This document shows positions 1-8,744 of a stretch of DNA of 64,000 nucleotides, piece after piece. Source of the stretch: Kribbella aluminosa (GTDB lineage Bacteria > Actinomycetota > Actinomycetes > Propionibacteriales > Kribbellaceae); assembly GCF_017876295.1 (NCBI RefSeq), contig NZ_JAGINT010000001.1, forward strand, positions 186,001 to 250,000. The letters are read 5' to 3'. The notes under the pieces were generated by a model that did no database searches, was not told the DNA's origin, and saw only the letters and a list, made by a program, of their open reading frames with translations. A program made the translations under genes and the position numbers. Positions within the stretch are counted from its first letter, which is position 1. Every line of letters starts with the position of its first letter.

Positions 1-378
1 GAGGCCGTCCACGTCGACAACACCAAGCTGGCCGATCGGGTCTTCCTGACGGCATTCGACGATGAAGGCCGCCGTGTCAGCGGCGACACCCTTTACAACG
101 ACGAGCCCGATCAGCGCCTGGAGGTCGCGTCGGAGTTCGACCACGACTTCACTCACATGGAAGTCCCACCCGGGTCGGACCTTGAGAAGGTTGTTGCCCG
201 CGAGGACGGCTGGGTCGTCAACATGGAAGTGGTGCGGGAATACGACGTCGTCGACGATCGCCGGAAGACGCAGCGTGCCGTGGTACTCGCGCATCTGCCT
301 GACCTGATGAAACGGGGCGAGGCTCGCGGCTTCCTGCTCGGCCAGGACGAGCCCGACGAGGAGGCTGATGCCGAGTGA
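1..378 (+). CDS. Hypothetical protein, 3' part (5' end outside window)
   Basis: The frame is open from base 1 to the TGA at 376-378, giving 125 residues of a gene that starts before the window. The product is acidic, ends in a run of Asp and Glu residues, and has no recognisable motif or membrane segment. It lies upstream of, and in the same direction as, the primase/AAA/VWA cluster, so it is probably part of the ICE left module. I do not recognise the family. The later ATG at 157 is internal to the open frame and is unlikely to be the true start. Confidence 0.6.
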   Translation, partial: EAVHVDNTKLADRVFLTAFDDEGRRVSGDTLYNDEPDQRLEVASEFDHDFTHMEVPPGSDLEKVVAREDGWVVNMEVVREYDVVDDRRKTQRAVVLAHLPDLMKRGEARGFLLGQDEPDEEADAE

Positions 379-778
379 GAGAGCCGTTGCTGCCGTTCAC
401 CTGCCGACCCAGAAGACCCGCCCGGATGCACTGAGCCCGGCGGGTCTCCTACATTTGGGCGGCTCGGGCGCCGTGCGGCGTCCACGGCGACGATCAGCGC
501 AGCTGCTCCGGAAGGGGGAGAGCAAAGGGCGACCGCAGCAGCACGAGGATGCTGTCGACAACGTCCGGATGACTGTGGACCGTTGCAGCGGACCGACTGA
601 CGTCGGTCTCGGGTGCGATGTGGTGCGGCGTCGGAGCCGGCCGAGTGGTCCACGCCCGCAAGCTTGCGGCGGCATGCCGGATTGCTCCTCCATCACCCGC
701 TGCCATCACGCCGGACAGTCGTCCGATGCGCGGGTGTCGATGCCACTCAACCCGTGAATGCCGGACGAAGGAACAGCG
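379..778. other. 400-bp stretch without a convincing gene
   Basis: Several short overlapping frames are open on both strands, as expected at this base composition, but none has a plausible ribosome-binding site with sensible protein composition. I see no strong repeat or terminator. It may hold the promoter for the small gene at 779. Confidence 0.4.
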
Positions 779-973
779 ATGGACGAGCGGTGTATCGGGC
801 CTGGCTTCTGGGAGATCGACGGGTTCCGTGTCGAGCGCCGAGCCAGGCTCTGGGGCGTGTACCTATCACCCAACACTGAGCCGGTGTTCGAGCATCGCAC
901 GCTCAAGTGGTGCCGGCAGTTCGTCGCGGACGGTATGGCGCATGACGCACTGACCGACCGGCGCCGGCGATAG
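779..973 (+). CDS. Small hypothetical protein (64 aa)
   Basis: The ATG at 779 is preceded by GAAGGA at a good distance (gaaggaacagcg-ATG). The product begins MDERCIGPGFW and ends in a basic Arg-rich tail. The middle (GVYLSPNTEPVFEHRTLKW) has normal protein composition rather than the Arg/Pro-rich look of antisense shadow frames, which is why I keep it. No family is recognised and no function is proposed. It stands alone between two empty stretches. Confidence 0.45.
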   Translation: MDERCIGPGFWEIDGFRVERRARLWGVYLSPNTEPVFEHRTLKWCRQFVADGMAHDALTDRRRR

Positions 974-1387
974 CCCTCCCCGGAACCCGCGTATCGATGC
1001 CTTGTTGACATGACTCTTGCCATGGGCACCGAGCTCGTCGGCCGCAGCGGGAAGCCAGCAGTGAAGACTGCCGCCTAGATCAAGCCCAGGCTCCGAGTGC
1101 TGCCAGCCGCGGCCGGCGCACTGACTGCGGCTCCTGATTACCGAGCTGCATGTACCTGCCCGAGACCTGAAGGACGTCGACCATCGGCGTCGGACCTGCC
1201 TCTCCCAGTCTCCAACGCTGCTGGACGCCAAGCCGGCTGAGGTTCGCCTGAGCCGGGAGGCGGTCCAGTTCCCCGATAGCGCCAGGTCACCCGATCTGAG
1301 CCGAGATCGACGCGGCAGTAGCTGAGCTCCGACGGGCTCCATGCTCGAAGACCCAGACCAGCGAATCCACATAGAAGGAGCGCCATC
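974..1387. other. About 410-bp stretch without a convincing gene
   Basis: No frame here combines a start, a ribosome-binding site and protein-like composition. A GAAGGAG ribosome-binding site for the next gene lies just before 1388. The stretch presumably contains the promoter of the 1388-11556 gene series. I could not pick out a clear -35/-10 pair, and unlike the right half of the ICE there is no AT-rich island. Confidence 0.4.
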
Positions 1388-2314
1388 ATGGCCAACTATT
1401 CAATCTCTGCCACCCAGCTCAGCGAGGGGGAAATCGTCCTCATCCGCGGCAAGCTCGGCTTCTCCCGACTGACCCGCCTCATCGACGGTGCCCAGCTCGA
1501 GGCATCCGACGCGCGTAAGGTCCAGAGCGGGGGGATTGCCGTCGGGAAGCCTCACACTACGGCGCTCATCACCCAGGCCGAGCTGATCTGCAAGGACCCG
1601 GCCAATCCCACGGTGGAGGAGCGTTACGTCGCCGAGCGACGCTTCGCCTCTGCCAAGCACCCGGATACCGGTGCGAACTACTCGATCGACAGCAAGGGCA
1701 GCCTGCCGGGCATTGCAATCCCCGGCGATGACGGCAAGGTGGTCCAGGACGACTCCGGCCGGGAACTGGCCCAGGGCCTCGACGTGACTCTGGTGCTGCG
1801 CGTCTACAAGCCGAAGGGCTACGCCAACCGCGGGCTGTCGCTCGATCAGGTGATCGTCAACGAGCCTGTTCGCTACTACGTGGGCAACACCAACGCTGCC
1901 GAGCTCGCCGCTCGTGGCATCGTCTTCGCCGCGCCGCCGCAGAGTGTGCAGGCGGCCGCGGCTCCCGGCGCCGAGCAGCACGGGGCTGTGGCCACGGCCG
2001 TCGACGACGGAACCGGCACCGTGATCGACGAGAACGGCTTCGCGCTGCCTGGCCCATCGGCCCATCAGCCGCAGCAGGCCGCACCGGCCACCGCGGCGGC
2101 GCCCAACTCGGTGCCCGCTTCGCAGGCAACCGCGCCGGCGGCGCAGCAGGAAGAGACTCTCGAGGCCAAGCTCGCGCGGCTGGAGGCGGAGAACTCGGCG
2201 CTCAAGGACGCCGGGTCCGCCATCGGCACTCCGTTCGCACTGACCGCTCCGGCAAGCCCGTGGAGTGACGACTCCCCGGCAGGCGAGACCGCGGGGATCA
2301 CCTATCAGGGCTGA
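1388..2314 (+). CDS. Hypothetical ICE protein (308 aa), first gene of the AAA/VWA cluster
   Basis: The ATG follows an excellent ribosome-binding site (gaaggagcgccatcATG). Residues 1 to about 185 form a compact globular region (MANYSISATQLSEGEIVLIR...). The rest is a low-complexity Ala/Pro/Gln-rich linker, a short helix rich in Glu and Leu (EETLEAKLARLEAENSALK, a likely coiled coil), and a disordered tail. A globular N-terminus followed by a disordered tail is reminiscent of single-stranded-DNA-binding accessory proteins, and the neighbours are a primase-like protein and a helicase, but I see no diagnostic motif. Family unknown; the DNA-binding idea is inference only. Confidence 0.8.
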   Translation: MANYSISATQLSEGEIVLIRGKLGFSRLTRLIDGAQLEASDARKVQSGGIAVGKPHTTALITQAELICKDPANPTVEERYVAERRFASAKHPDTGANYSIDSKGSLPGIAIPGDDGKVVQDDSGRELAQGLDVTLVLRVYKPKGYANRGLSLDQVIVNEPVRYYVGNTNAAELAARGIVFAAPPQSVQAAAAPGAEQHGAVATAVDDGTGTVIDENGFALPGPSAHQPQQAAPATAAAPNSVPASQATAPAAQQEETLEAKLARLEAENSALKDAGSAIGTPFALTAPASPWSDDSPAGETAGITYQG

Positions 2315-2418
2315 ATCCCCGACGACCGATATGGCCCCTGCACCGAACATTCCTGCAGGGGCCATGTCATGCCTGCTCGCTTCGTCGAGTCCGCTGCCGT
2401 CCTTCAGGAAAGATCTCG

Positions 2419-3414
2419 ATGACGCTTGACGATCCCCGCATCAGGTTCGCCGACTTCTATGCCAACCCGGCGGTTCGCGCGCTTGCGGGCGCTGCCCGGT
2501 GGACAATCTCCGGCAGCCTCGGCGATGACCCTGACGATCCGACGACCACACGTAAAGCGCCCATCGACCTGCGCGCGCTGCTCGACCGCAACTGGCTGCG
2601 AGGTGCCTGGACGCTCGACGAGCAGTGTCTCGTGGTGCTCGACGAGCTCACCGACAGGCTCCCGGCGGCTACCAACACCGCCTTCTACCTGCGTGCGCTC
2701 ACCGACGGCCTCATGGTGATCGACATCGAGCCAGATTGCCCGCCGGAGGTCGCCGCCCAGCTGCTCGCACTACCTGCCGTCCTGTACCGCGAGCAGTCGA
2801 TGTCCGGGCTGGGTTTCCACGTCGTGACTGCGCTGCCGGACAACTTCCATGCGTTTCCTGTCGCCGCCGGCAAACGGGTGCTCCGCGAGGAGCACGGCTG
2901 GTACGAGATCTTGCTCGACCATTGGGTGACGTTCACCCGCCGCCCGCCTGCACCCGATGTCCTGGCCCGTGCCACGGCGGGGCCGGCAGGGCAGTTCGGC
3001 ACGGTCGAAGACCTGTACGCCTTCCTGGCCCAGAATGCGCGAGTCCCTTCGGCGTCCGCCGCCGACGTCGACACCGGCGTCGAGGCCCCGGACATTCCGG
3101 GTGGAGCACAGATCGTCAGACAGACGGTTGCCGCCGCACGCCGCAGGTTCAAGACTCTCGACGACTTCGACGGCGACCACTCGCGTCACGAATTTTCAGT
3201 TCTCGGCACGCTCCACCACCAGCTGCTCAATCACCTGGTCGAGCACATGTCCGTCGGCCGGAGCTTCTCCAGCAGCGACCGGGCCTGGCTGCTGTTCCAG
3301 GCAGCTCAGCAAGTGATTCCACCGCGCGCGAAGCACAACGAGCGCCGCAACGGGCGCCCGTTCCTGCTCGACCGCGCCGCGGCGATGGTCGCGCAGCCGA
3401 CGTCAGACTCCTGA
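2419..3414 (+). CDS. Primase-polymerase-like protein (archaeo-eukaryotic primase fold), putative
   Basis: 331 aa. Three features recall the AEP (prim-pol) superfamily. An acidic metal-ligand motif follows a hydrophobic strand (VIDIEPD, about residues 97-103). The SxSGxGxH signature appears as EQSMSGLGFHVV at about residues 125-136. Next comes an aromatic-rich segment YEILLDHWVTFT, corresponding to the ExYD...RFxTxTG region. The N-terminal KAP...W segment also fits the 'KRP...W' entry of these proteins. It would synthesise primers or short DNA for element replication. It is followed 36 bp later by the MoxR-like gene. No helicase domain is fused; the C-terminal 120 residues are unassigned. Start: ATG 2419 after caggaaagatctcg. 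Confidence 0.6.
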   Translation: MTLDDPRIRFADFYANPAVRALAGAARWTISGSLGDDPDDPTTTRKAPIDLRALLDRNWLRGAWTLDEQCLVVLDELTDRLPAATNTAFYLRALTDGLMVIDIEPDCPPEVAAQLLALPAVLYREQSMSGLGFHVVTALPDNFHAFPVAAGKRVLREEHGWYEILLDHWVTFTRRPPAPDVLARATAGPAGQFGTVEDLYAFLAQNARVPSASAADVDTGVEAPDIPGGAQIVRQTVAAARRRFKTLDDFDGDHSRHEFSVLGTLHHQLLNHLVEHMSVGRSFSSSDRAWLLFQAAQQVIPPRAKHNERRNGRPFLLDRAAAMVAQPTSDS

Positions 3415-3450
3415 CCTCCCTGTCAGCCCACCACAGAAAGCATCCTCACT

Positions 3451-4683
3451 ATGCGCTTCAACGACACGCTGTCCGAGGTCATCCGCCAGGACCTCGAGAT
3501 GAATATTGTTCCCGCCCTGATGGGCGAGCCCGGCATCGGCAAGTCCTCCTGGGTCGAGGCGCTGGCCTACTCGATGAACACAAGGGCCTTCGTGCTGCCG
3601 TGCAACCAGCTCGCTGACAAGGCAGACCTCACGGGTGCGCGTCTCGTGCCGACCAACGGTGGGTCCTACAAGCAGGTCTTCTACCCCCACCACGTCATCC
3701 AGGACTGCATCGACTATGCCGAGGCGAACCCGCGCGAGTGGCCGATCCTGTTCCTCGACGAGATCAACCGAACAACCGCCGACGTTACGTCCGGCGCGCT
3801 GACCTTGGTCACGCTGCGCTGCATGGGGCACGTCGAACTGCCGAAGAACGTCCGCATCATCGTGGCTGGCAACGACAAGGGCAACGTCACCACGCTCGAC
3901 GAGGCCAGCCTGTCCCGCTTCTCGATCTACCGGGTCGAACCCGAGGCCGCGACTCTCATGAACATCCTCGGTGACGACCTCAACCCGTGGGTGAGGAAGG
4001 TCCTGACGCAGTATCCGGCACTCGTCTTCCAGAAAGCTGTGTCGGGTATCGCCGCAACTGACGGGCCTGACGATGACGACGATGCCACCACTTCGTCATT
4101 CGCCGAGCTGTTCGACTCCGGCGAGGAGATGAACCAGCTGACCACGCCGCGAACGATCGACAGCCTGTCGCGCTGGCTGAACAAGGCCAGCCGTGACCAG
4201 TTGTCGCGCTACCTGGCCACGCCGACAACGATCGGAGACCGTGAGACCTACGTCCTGAACGAGGTGATCGAATCGCACGTGGGCAACACGGCGTTCGCTG
4301 TGCAGGTTGTCGCGGTCATCGCCGAAGACCTTGCCAGCGGAAGCGGCCAGACGGTGTCCAACCAGGTCGTTGTCCCGAAGCCGAACTGCTACGCAGAGCT
4401 CAAAGCCGCACAGTCCGTGACGGACCTGTCGACGCTGATCGCGGACCTGACCGACTCTGACAAGTCCGGTTCGCTGCTCTACGCGCTCAGGGATCACGAG
4501 GACAACACCCGGCTGATCGAGCAGCTCGCCCAGGCGACGAACCAGATCGAGACGGCTCATATGCGGACCCTGGTCGAGATGCTCTCCGCTGCCCAGGCAG
4601 ATACCCAGAACGTCGAGGCCTTCCTCAACAGCGGGACAGCGGTGGCCGAAAGGATCAAGCCGATGATCTCGGCGTTCCTGTGA
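3451..4683 (+). CDS. MoxR-type AAA+ ATPase
   Basis: 410 aa. Walker A GEPGIGKSS is at residues 25-33, Walker B LFLDEI at 100-105, and a sensor-like VAGNDKGN follows near 139. The spacing and the EINR continuation of Walker B match the MoxR family of AAA+ chaperones, which work with VWA-domain partners to assemble or remodel complexes and metal centres. The next gene encodes exactly such a VWA protein, so the two are probably a functional pair. The 130-residue C-terminal half after the AAA module is not assigned. The ATG at 3451 follows cacagaaagc, the same weak leader seen before the helicase gene at 8745. Confidence 0.85.
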   Translation: MRFNDTLSEVIRQDLEMNIVPALMGEPGIGKSSWVEALAYSMNTRAFVLPCNQLADKADLTGARLVPTNGGSYKQVFYPHHVIQDCIDYAEANPREWPILFLDEINRTTADVTSGALTLVTLRCMGHVELPKNVRIIVAGNDKGNVTTLDEASLSRFSIYRVEPEAATLMNILGDDLNPWVRKVLTQYPALVFQKAVSGIAATDGPDDDDDATTSSFAELFDSGEEMNQLTTPRTIDSLSRWLNKASRDQLSRYLATPTTIGDRETYVLNEVIESHVGNTAFAVQVVAVIAEDLASGSGQTVSNQVVVPKPNCYAELKAAQSVTDLSTLIADLTDSDKSGSLLYALRDHEDNTRLIEQLAQATNQIETAHMRTLVEMLSAAQADTQNVEAFLNSGTAVAERIKPMISAFL

Positions 4684-4728
4684 TCGAGGACTGCTCAACG
4701 GACACCCCGAAAGGAGGGGCCAGTCATC

Positions 4729-6423
4729 ATGACAATCACCGTTTCCAATCAGAAGCCGGCCGTGCTCGACCCAGTCCACACGATCTCGTGCAAGGGTGAC
4801 TACGATCCACTGCCCATCCTCGGATCTGTCGTCGTGGACCCGCTACGAACGCCACTCAACCCCGGCGCCCCGGCGAGCATCACCGATGCGCACGGCAACG
4901 ACATCGGGCCGGATATCGAGCAACTGCTCATGTCCTGCCTTGCCGAGACCGTGCAGCCGTCGGCTGAGCAGACCATGAAGGAGATCCTCGGCCAGACCCT
5001 GGTCAGCTACGACCAGGGGACGACCCTGCCGGTGGGCGAACTGTTCGCTGCTCAGGCAGGGCGGGCCCACAAGCTACCTGCTCCCAGCCGTACGGTCATC
5101 TACACCGCGCACCAAGACGTGATCCCCGCGGCCAAGGCACTCTTGTCGGGATCCGGCGACAGCAACGAGTTCTTTGCGGCCCTGGCCTACGCCTACCACC
5201 CGGACACGCTCGGGTTCTGGTTCCAGTCCGCAGCCGCATTCGACGACTTCAAGGCCTGGCTCACCGTCCAGACCCAGGCCATGAGCGCCGCGCTGCCAGC
5301 TCAGACGGTCCGGCTGCTCGGCGACTTTGCCGCGCTGCCGCTCAAAGGCCTGACCGAGTCGCTTCAGCTGCGCGTCGACGATGCCGACGGCAACGACGAA
5401 TTCTCGTTCGCGCGGGTGATCGTGCACATGCTGATGCTCTACGTCGAACAGCAGCGTGCGGGTGCAACCCTCCAGCAGGGTGTGGCAACAAACTGCACGG
5501 CCGGCGTCTTGCCCTTCACCATCGGAGAGCTGTTTTGCCCGCGGTCGCTCGTGCTGGTGAACGTTGAAGCGCATGCCCGGGCGCGTGCAAACAAGATCAC
5601 CGCCGAGTGGATGATCATCAACCAGGCACTCGCTGCCCCGGTGAAGGTCGTCTCAAATCAAGCGTTGTCGAAGCTCACGACCCTGCAGCGCGCGACAGCC
5701 CGGGCCAAGGTTCTGGCCGGCGCACAGCAGACCGGCTGGCCGACAGGCCGGGCCGCCCGGGTGATGTTCCGTAAACAGCCGCCCTCGAAGGTCGACCTGT
5801 TCGCAGCGCTCACCCGGGTGTTGAAACGGATGGGCAAGGTCAATCGATCACAGAACATCTTCCGCAGGTCGAAGACGACATTTCTCAAGGCGAACCGCCG
5901 TGATCCCGACGACTTCAACAAGGCCGGCCGGATCACCAGCGTGAGCTACATGCCCGACCTCCACCTCTACGTCGACACCTCCGGGTCGATCAGTGAGGCG
6001 AACTACCAGGAGGCGGTGCTGATGCTCATCAGGATCGCGAAGAAGCTCAACGTCAATCTGTACTTCAACTCGTTCAGCAGCGTGCTCTCGCAGGAGACCC
6101 TGCTGAAGGTGGAGAACAAATCCGTCACCCACATCTGGCGGGAGTTCCGCAGGGTCCCGAAAGTCAACGGTGGAACCGACTACCTCCAGATCTGGCGCTA
6201 CATCAACGCCAGCGCGGTCCGCAAGCGCCGGCTGAGTCTGGTCATCACCGACTTCGAGTGGACTCCACCCTCGACCCGTGAGGACCACCCAGCCAACCTC
6301 TACTACGCGCCGTGCGGAGCCATGGACTGGGACTCCATGGTCAGCAACGCGAAACAGTTCACGAGGGCCATGCAGCACATCGACGCGGCCACCGCGCAAC
6401 GACTGCTGGGAATGATCGCCTGA
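4729..6423 (+). CDS. VWA-domain protein, partner of the MoxR-like ATPase
   Basis: 564 aa. The C-terminal part carries a VWA-like fold with the MIDAS motif DTSGS at residues 416-420, a downstream GGTDY near 480 (the MIDAS threonine) and the strand LVITDFEW. This arrangement resembles the VWA-like proteins encoded beside MoxR ATPases, such as the RavA/ViaA and CoxD/CoxE pairs. The first 400 residues are mainly helical and unassigned, with a basic region (KRMGKVNRSQNIFRRSKTTF) just before the VWA domain. The strong ribosome-binding site aaaggaggggcc supports ATG 4729. Predicted role: metal-dependent partner binding with the ATPase at 3451; the substrate is unknown. Confidence 0.85.
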   Translation: MTITVSNQKPAVLDPVHTISCKGDYDPLPILGSVVVDPLRTPLNPGAPASITDAHGNDIGPDIEQLLMSCLAETVQPSAEQTMKEILGQTLVSYDQGTTLPVGELFAAQAGRAHKLPAPSRTVIYTAHQDVIPAAKALLSGSGDSNEFFAALAYAYHPDTLGFWFQSAAAFDDFKAWLTVQTQAMSAALPAQTVRLLGDFAALPLKGLTESLQLRVDDADGNDEFSFARVIVHMLMLYVEQQRAGATLQQGVATNCTAGVLPFTIGELFCPRSLVLVNVEAHARARANKITAEWMIINQALAAPVKVVSNQALSKLTTLQRATARAKVLAGAQQTGWPTGRAARVMFRKQPPSKVDLFAALTRVLKRMGKVNRSQNIFRRSKTTFLKANRRDPDDFNKAGRITSVSYMPDLHLYVDTSGSISEANYQEAVLMLIRIAKKLNVNLYFNSFSSVLSQETLLKVENKSVTHIWREFRRVPKVNGGTDYLQIWRYINASAVRKRRLSLVITDFEWTPPSTREDHPANLYYAPCGAMDWDSMVSNAKQFTRAMQHIDAATAQRLLGMIA

Positions 6424-6510
6424 GCCTTCGCTCCCCAACGACGGTGCTGCCCACTCGGGCGGCACCGTCGTCCCGTCTCGCCACATCACATCCGCGAAGG
6501 AGCACGATCA

Positions 6511-8442
6511 ATGGGCCTCCAGAACTTCACAGGCCGTCCCGACGATGACACGGGTTCGCCGAGTGGACCCGGTGGCCCGTCCGGCTTCGCTGTCGGTCTG
6601 CCCATCGGAGACGACGAGGACACCAACGGCAATGTCGTTGAAGAGATGCTCATCGACTACAACGAGAAGTACCGAAACGCTGAGCCCACGCTGTTCCGCG
6701 ACAGGCTGATCGAGCAGATGCTCTCGATACTCATCGGAAGGACCAAGCCCAACGCGCTGCTGGTCGGTCCTGCCGGTGTCGGCAAGACCAAAATCGTCGA
6801 AGACATTGCCCGGCGCATTGCCCTCGGCGACACCCTCATCCCGGATCGGCTCAGGAACCACACGGTCTACGAGCTGCCACTCTCGAATCTCGTTGCCGGA
6901 TCCTCGCTGGTCGGCGCGCTGGAAGAGAAGGTGAAGGCGGTCGTCACCTACGCCTCGGATCCCGCGAACAAGGTCATCTTGTTCATGGACGAGATCCATC
7001 AGCTCACCACCAGATCCGACGGTGGCACCTACGGGAAAGTCGCGCAGATCCTCAAGCCCGCCCTGGCACGCGGCGACATGATCGTCATCGGTGCCACGAC
7101 CATGCAGGAGGCACGCTCTCTCGACGACGACCCCGCGTTCAAACGCCGCTTCTCCCGGCTCATCGTCGACGAAATCACGCCCGGGCAGACAGGAACCGTG
7201 CTGGAGAAGATCCGGCCTGGCCTGCTGGCTCACTACGGGTACCAGATCAGCGTCACCGACGACGTTCTGGCCACCGTGGTCCGGATAGCCGACGCGAACT
7301 CGCACCTGGGATCCCACCGACCCGACAACGCGATCACGCTGCTGGACCGGGCGATGGCCAACCGAGTCCTCGAGCAGAAACGGCTCATTGCTGTGGCGAG
7401 TGCGGCCGGTGATACCGCAGCCGTGCAGGCACTCCAAGCGATCCCGTGCGTGCCGCTCACCGAGACCCGGGTTGTCGACGTTGCTCGTCGGCTTGTCACC
7501 GGCAACGCGATGAAGAACGTCTTCGACGTCGCGTTGCTGAGCGCCGCTCTGACCGAGCGGCTGCAAGGCCAGGACTCTGTGCTCACCACCCTGGTCGACC
7601 AGATCGCGCGTGAGCAGCTGGAGGTGTTCCCGCGCACAGCACCAGTGGCCTGGCTGTTCGCTGGCGCTTCCGGGGTCGGCAAGACCGAGACCGCCAAGGT
7701 GATCTCCGAGCACCTGGCCGGCCAGGAGCCGATCGTGCTGAACATGACCGAGTATCACCACGACTCGTCCATCTCCCGGATCATCGGCGCGCCTCCCGGC
7801 TACATCGGGTCGGACTCGAACGCCGAACTGCCGTTCGATTCACTCGAATCCAATCCGCACAGGGTCATCCTGCTCGACGAGTTCGAGAAGGCCGACCGAG
7901 CTGTGCAACGCCTGTTCCTTCAGGCCCTCGACGAGGGCTTCATCACCACGGCACGAGGCAAGCGGATCGACTTCTCCAAGGCGTTCGTCATCGCGACAAC
8001 CAATGCAGCCCGCGACGTCCTTGACGGCCAGCAGGTCGGCTTCGGCGGTAGCCCGAAGACAGTGTCGGACCGCAGTCTCAAGGCCGCCCTCGCGCAGTTC
8101 TTCGACGCCGAGCTGCTCGGTCGCTTCTCGACGATCGTCGGCTTCAACCCCATCGACGAGCAGACCTACCGCGACGTCTTGACCGCGCACTACGCGCATC
8201 AGCGGGGACAAGCCGTCGACGCTAAGCCTCGGCTCAACTACGTCCTCCCCGCAGCGCTCCCGGACGCTGAGCTGTCTGCCATGTCCGAGCGAACCTTCGT
8301 ACCCAGCCATGGGGCTCGTCCCGCCGCGCGTGCAATCAGGGGCTGGATCGAAGACGCCCTGATTGCCGCACAGACGACACCTCCGATCACCGCGGCACAG
8401 CAAGTTGCTCCCGCCCCGGACGACCCCGAGCTGAGCGGCTGA
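6511..8442 (+). CDS. ClpA/ClpB-like ATPase with two AAA+ modules
   Basis: 643 aa. There are two nucleotide-binding modules: Walker A GPAGVGKTK near residue 86 with Walker B ILFMDEIHQ near 155, and Walker A GASGVGKTE near 387 with Walker B VILLDEFEKA near 452. The second module has the AAA-2 look of Clp/Hsp100 unfoldases, including the pore-region-like segment GAPPGYIGSD. The usual Clp N-terminal domain is absent; the protein starts with about 50 disordered residues. It would act as a hexameric protein-remodelling machine. It follows the VWA gene by 87 bp with the ribosome-binding site gaaggag. A second, divergent Clp-like ATPase lies at 40273-42039. Confidence 0.88.
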   Translation: MGLQNFTGRPDDDTGSPSGPGGPSGFAVGLPIGDDEDTNGNVVEEMLIDYNEKYRNAEPTLFRDRLIEQMLSILIGRTKPNALLVGPAGVGKTKIVEDIARRIALGDTLIPDRLRNHTVYELPLSNLVAGSSLVGALEEKVKAVVTYASDPANKVILFMDEIHQLTTRSDGGTYGKVAQILKPALARGDMIVIGATTMQEARSLDDDPAFKRRFSRLIVDEITPGQTGTVLEKIRPGLLAHYGYQISVTDDVLATVVRIADANSHLGSHRPDNAITLLDRAMANRVLEQKRLIAVASAAGDTAAVQALQAIPCVPLTETRVVDVARRLVTGNAMKNVFDVALLSAALTERLQGQDSVLTTLVDQIAREQLEVFPRTAPVAWLFAGASGVGKTETAKVISEHLAGQEPIVLNMTEYHHDSSISRIIGAPPGYIGSDSNAELPFDSLESNPHRVILLDEFEKADRAVQRLFLQALDEGFITTARGKRIDFSKAFVIATTNAARDVLDGQQVGFGGSPKTVSDRSLKAALAQFFDAELLGRFSTIVGFNPIDEQTYRDVLTAHYAHQRGQAVDAKPRLNYVLPAALPDAELSAMSERTFVPSHGARPAARAIRGWIEDALIAAQTTPPITAAQQVAPAPDDPELSG

Positions 8443-8744
8443 ACATCAGCTGAAAGCAACAGTCCGGACTCTCGGGTACGTGCGCGGTCCTGGCGCAATC
8501 CACCGCGCGCTGCCTTCGGCGCGCGGTGCCCGGGGCCTCACGGCCCCGACGGGTGGGAACGCGAGGCATCTGCCCACCTCTTCGCGAACCCTTCCCGGCT
8601 CGGTTCGCCGAGTCGCGCCCAGTGGTCACCGCCTGCTCCTTCGCAAGCAGGAAGGAACATCACCGGCCCCTCTTCGCGCAGCACGCCGATGCCCTGCGGC
8701 ATGCCTTCCAGCCCCTTCTCGCCGGATCACAGAAAGCGCGCACA
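8443..8744. other. 300-bp gap with a perfect hairpin at 8501-8528
   Basis: Between the Clp-like gene and the helicase lies a 10-bp perfect inverted repeat (caccgcgcgc / gcgcgcggtg) with an 8-base loop at 8501-8528. No T-run follows, so it is not a classical intrinsic terminator. The helicase frame is open upstream to 8526, but the start at 8745 is preferred because the upstream part overlaps this hairpin and translates to low-complexity sequence. Confidence 0.5.
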
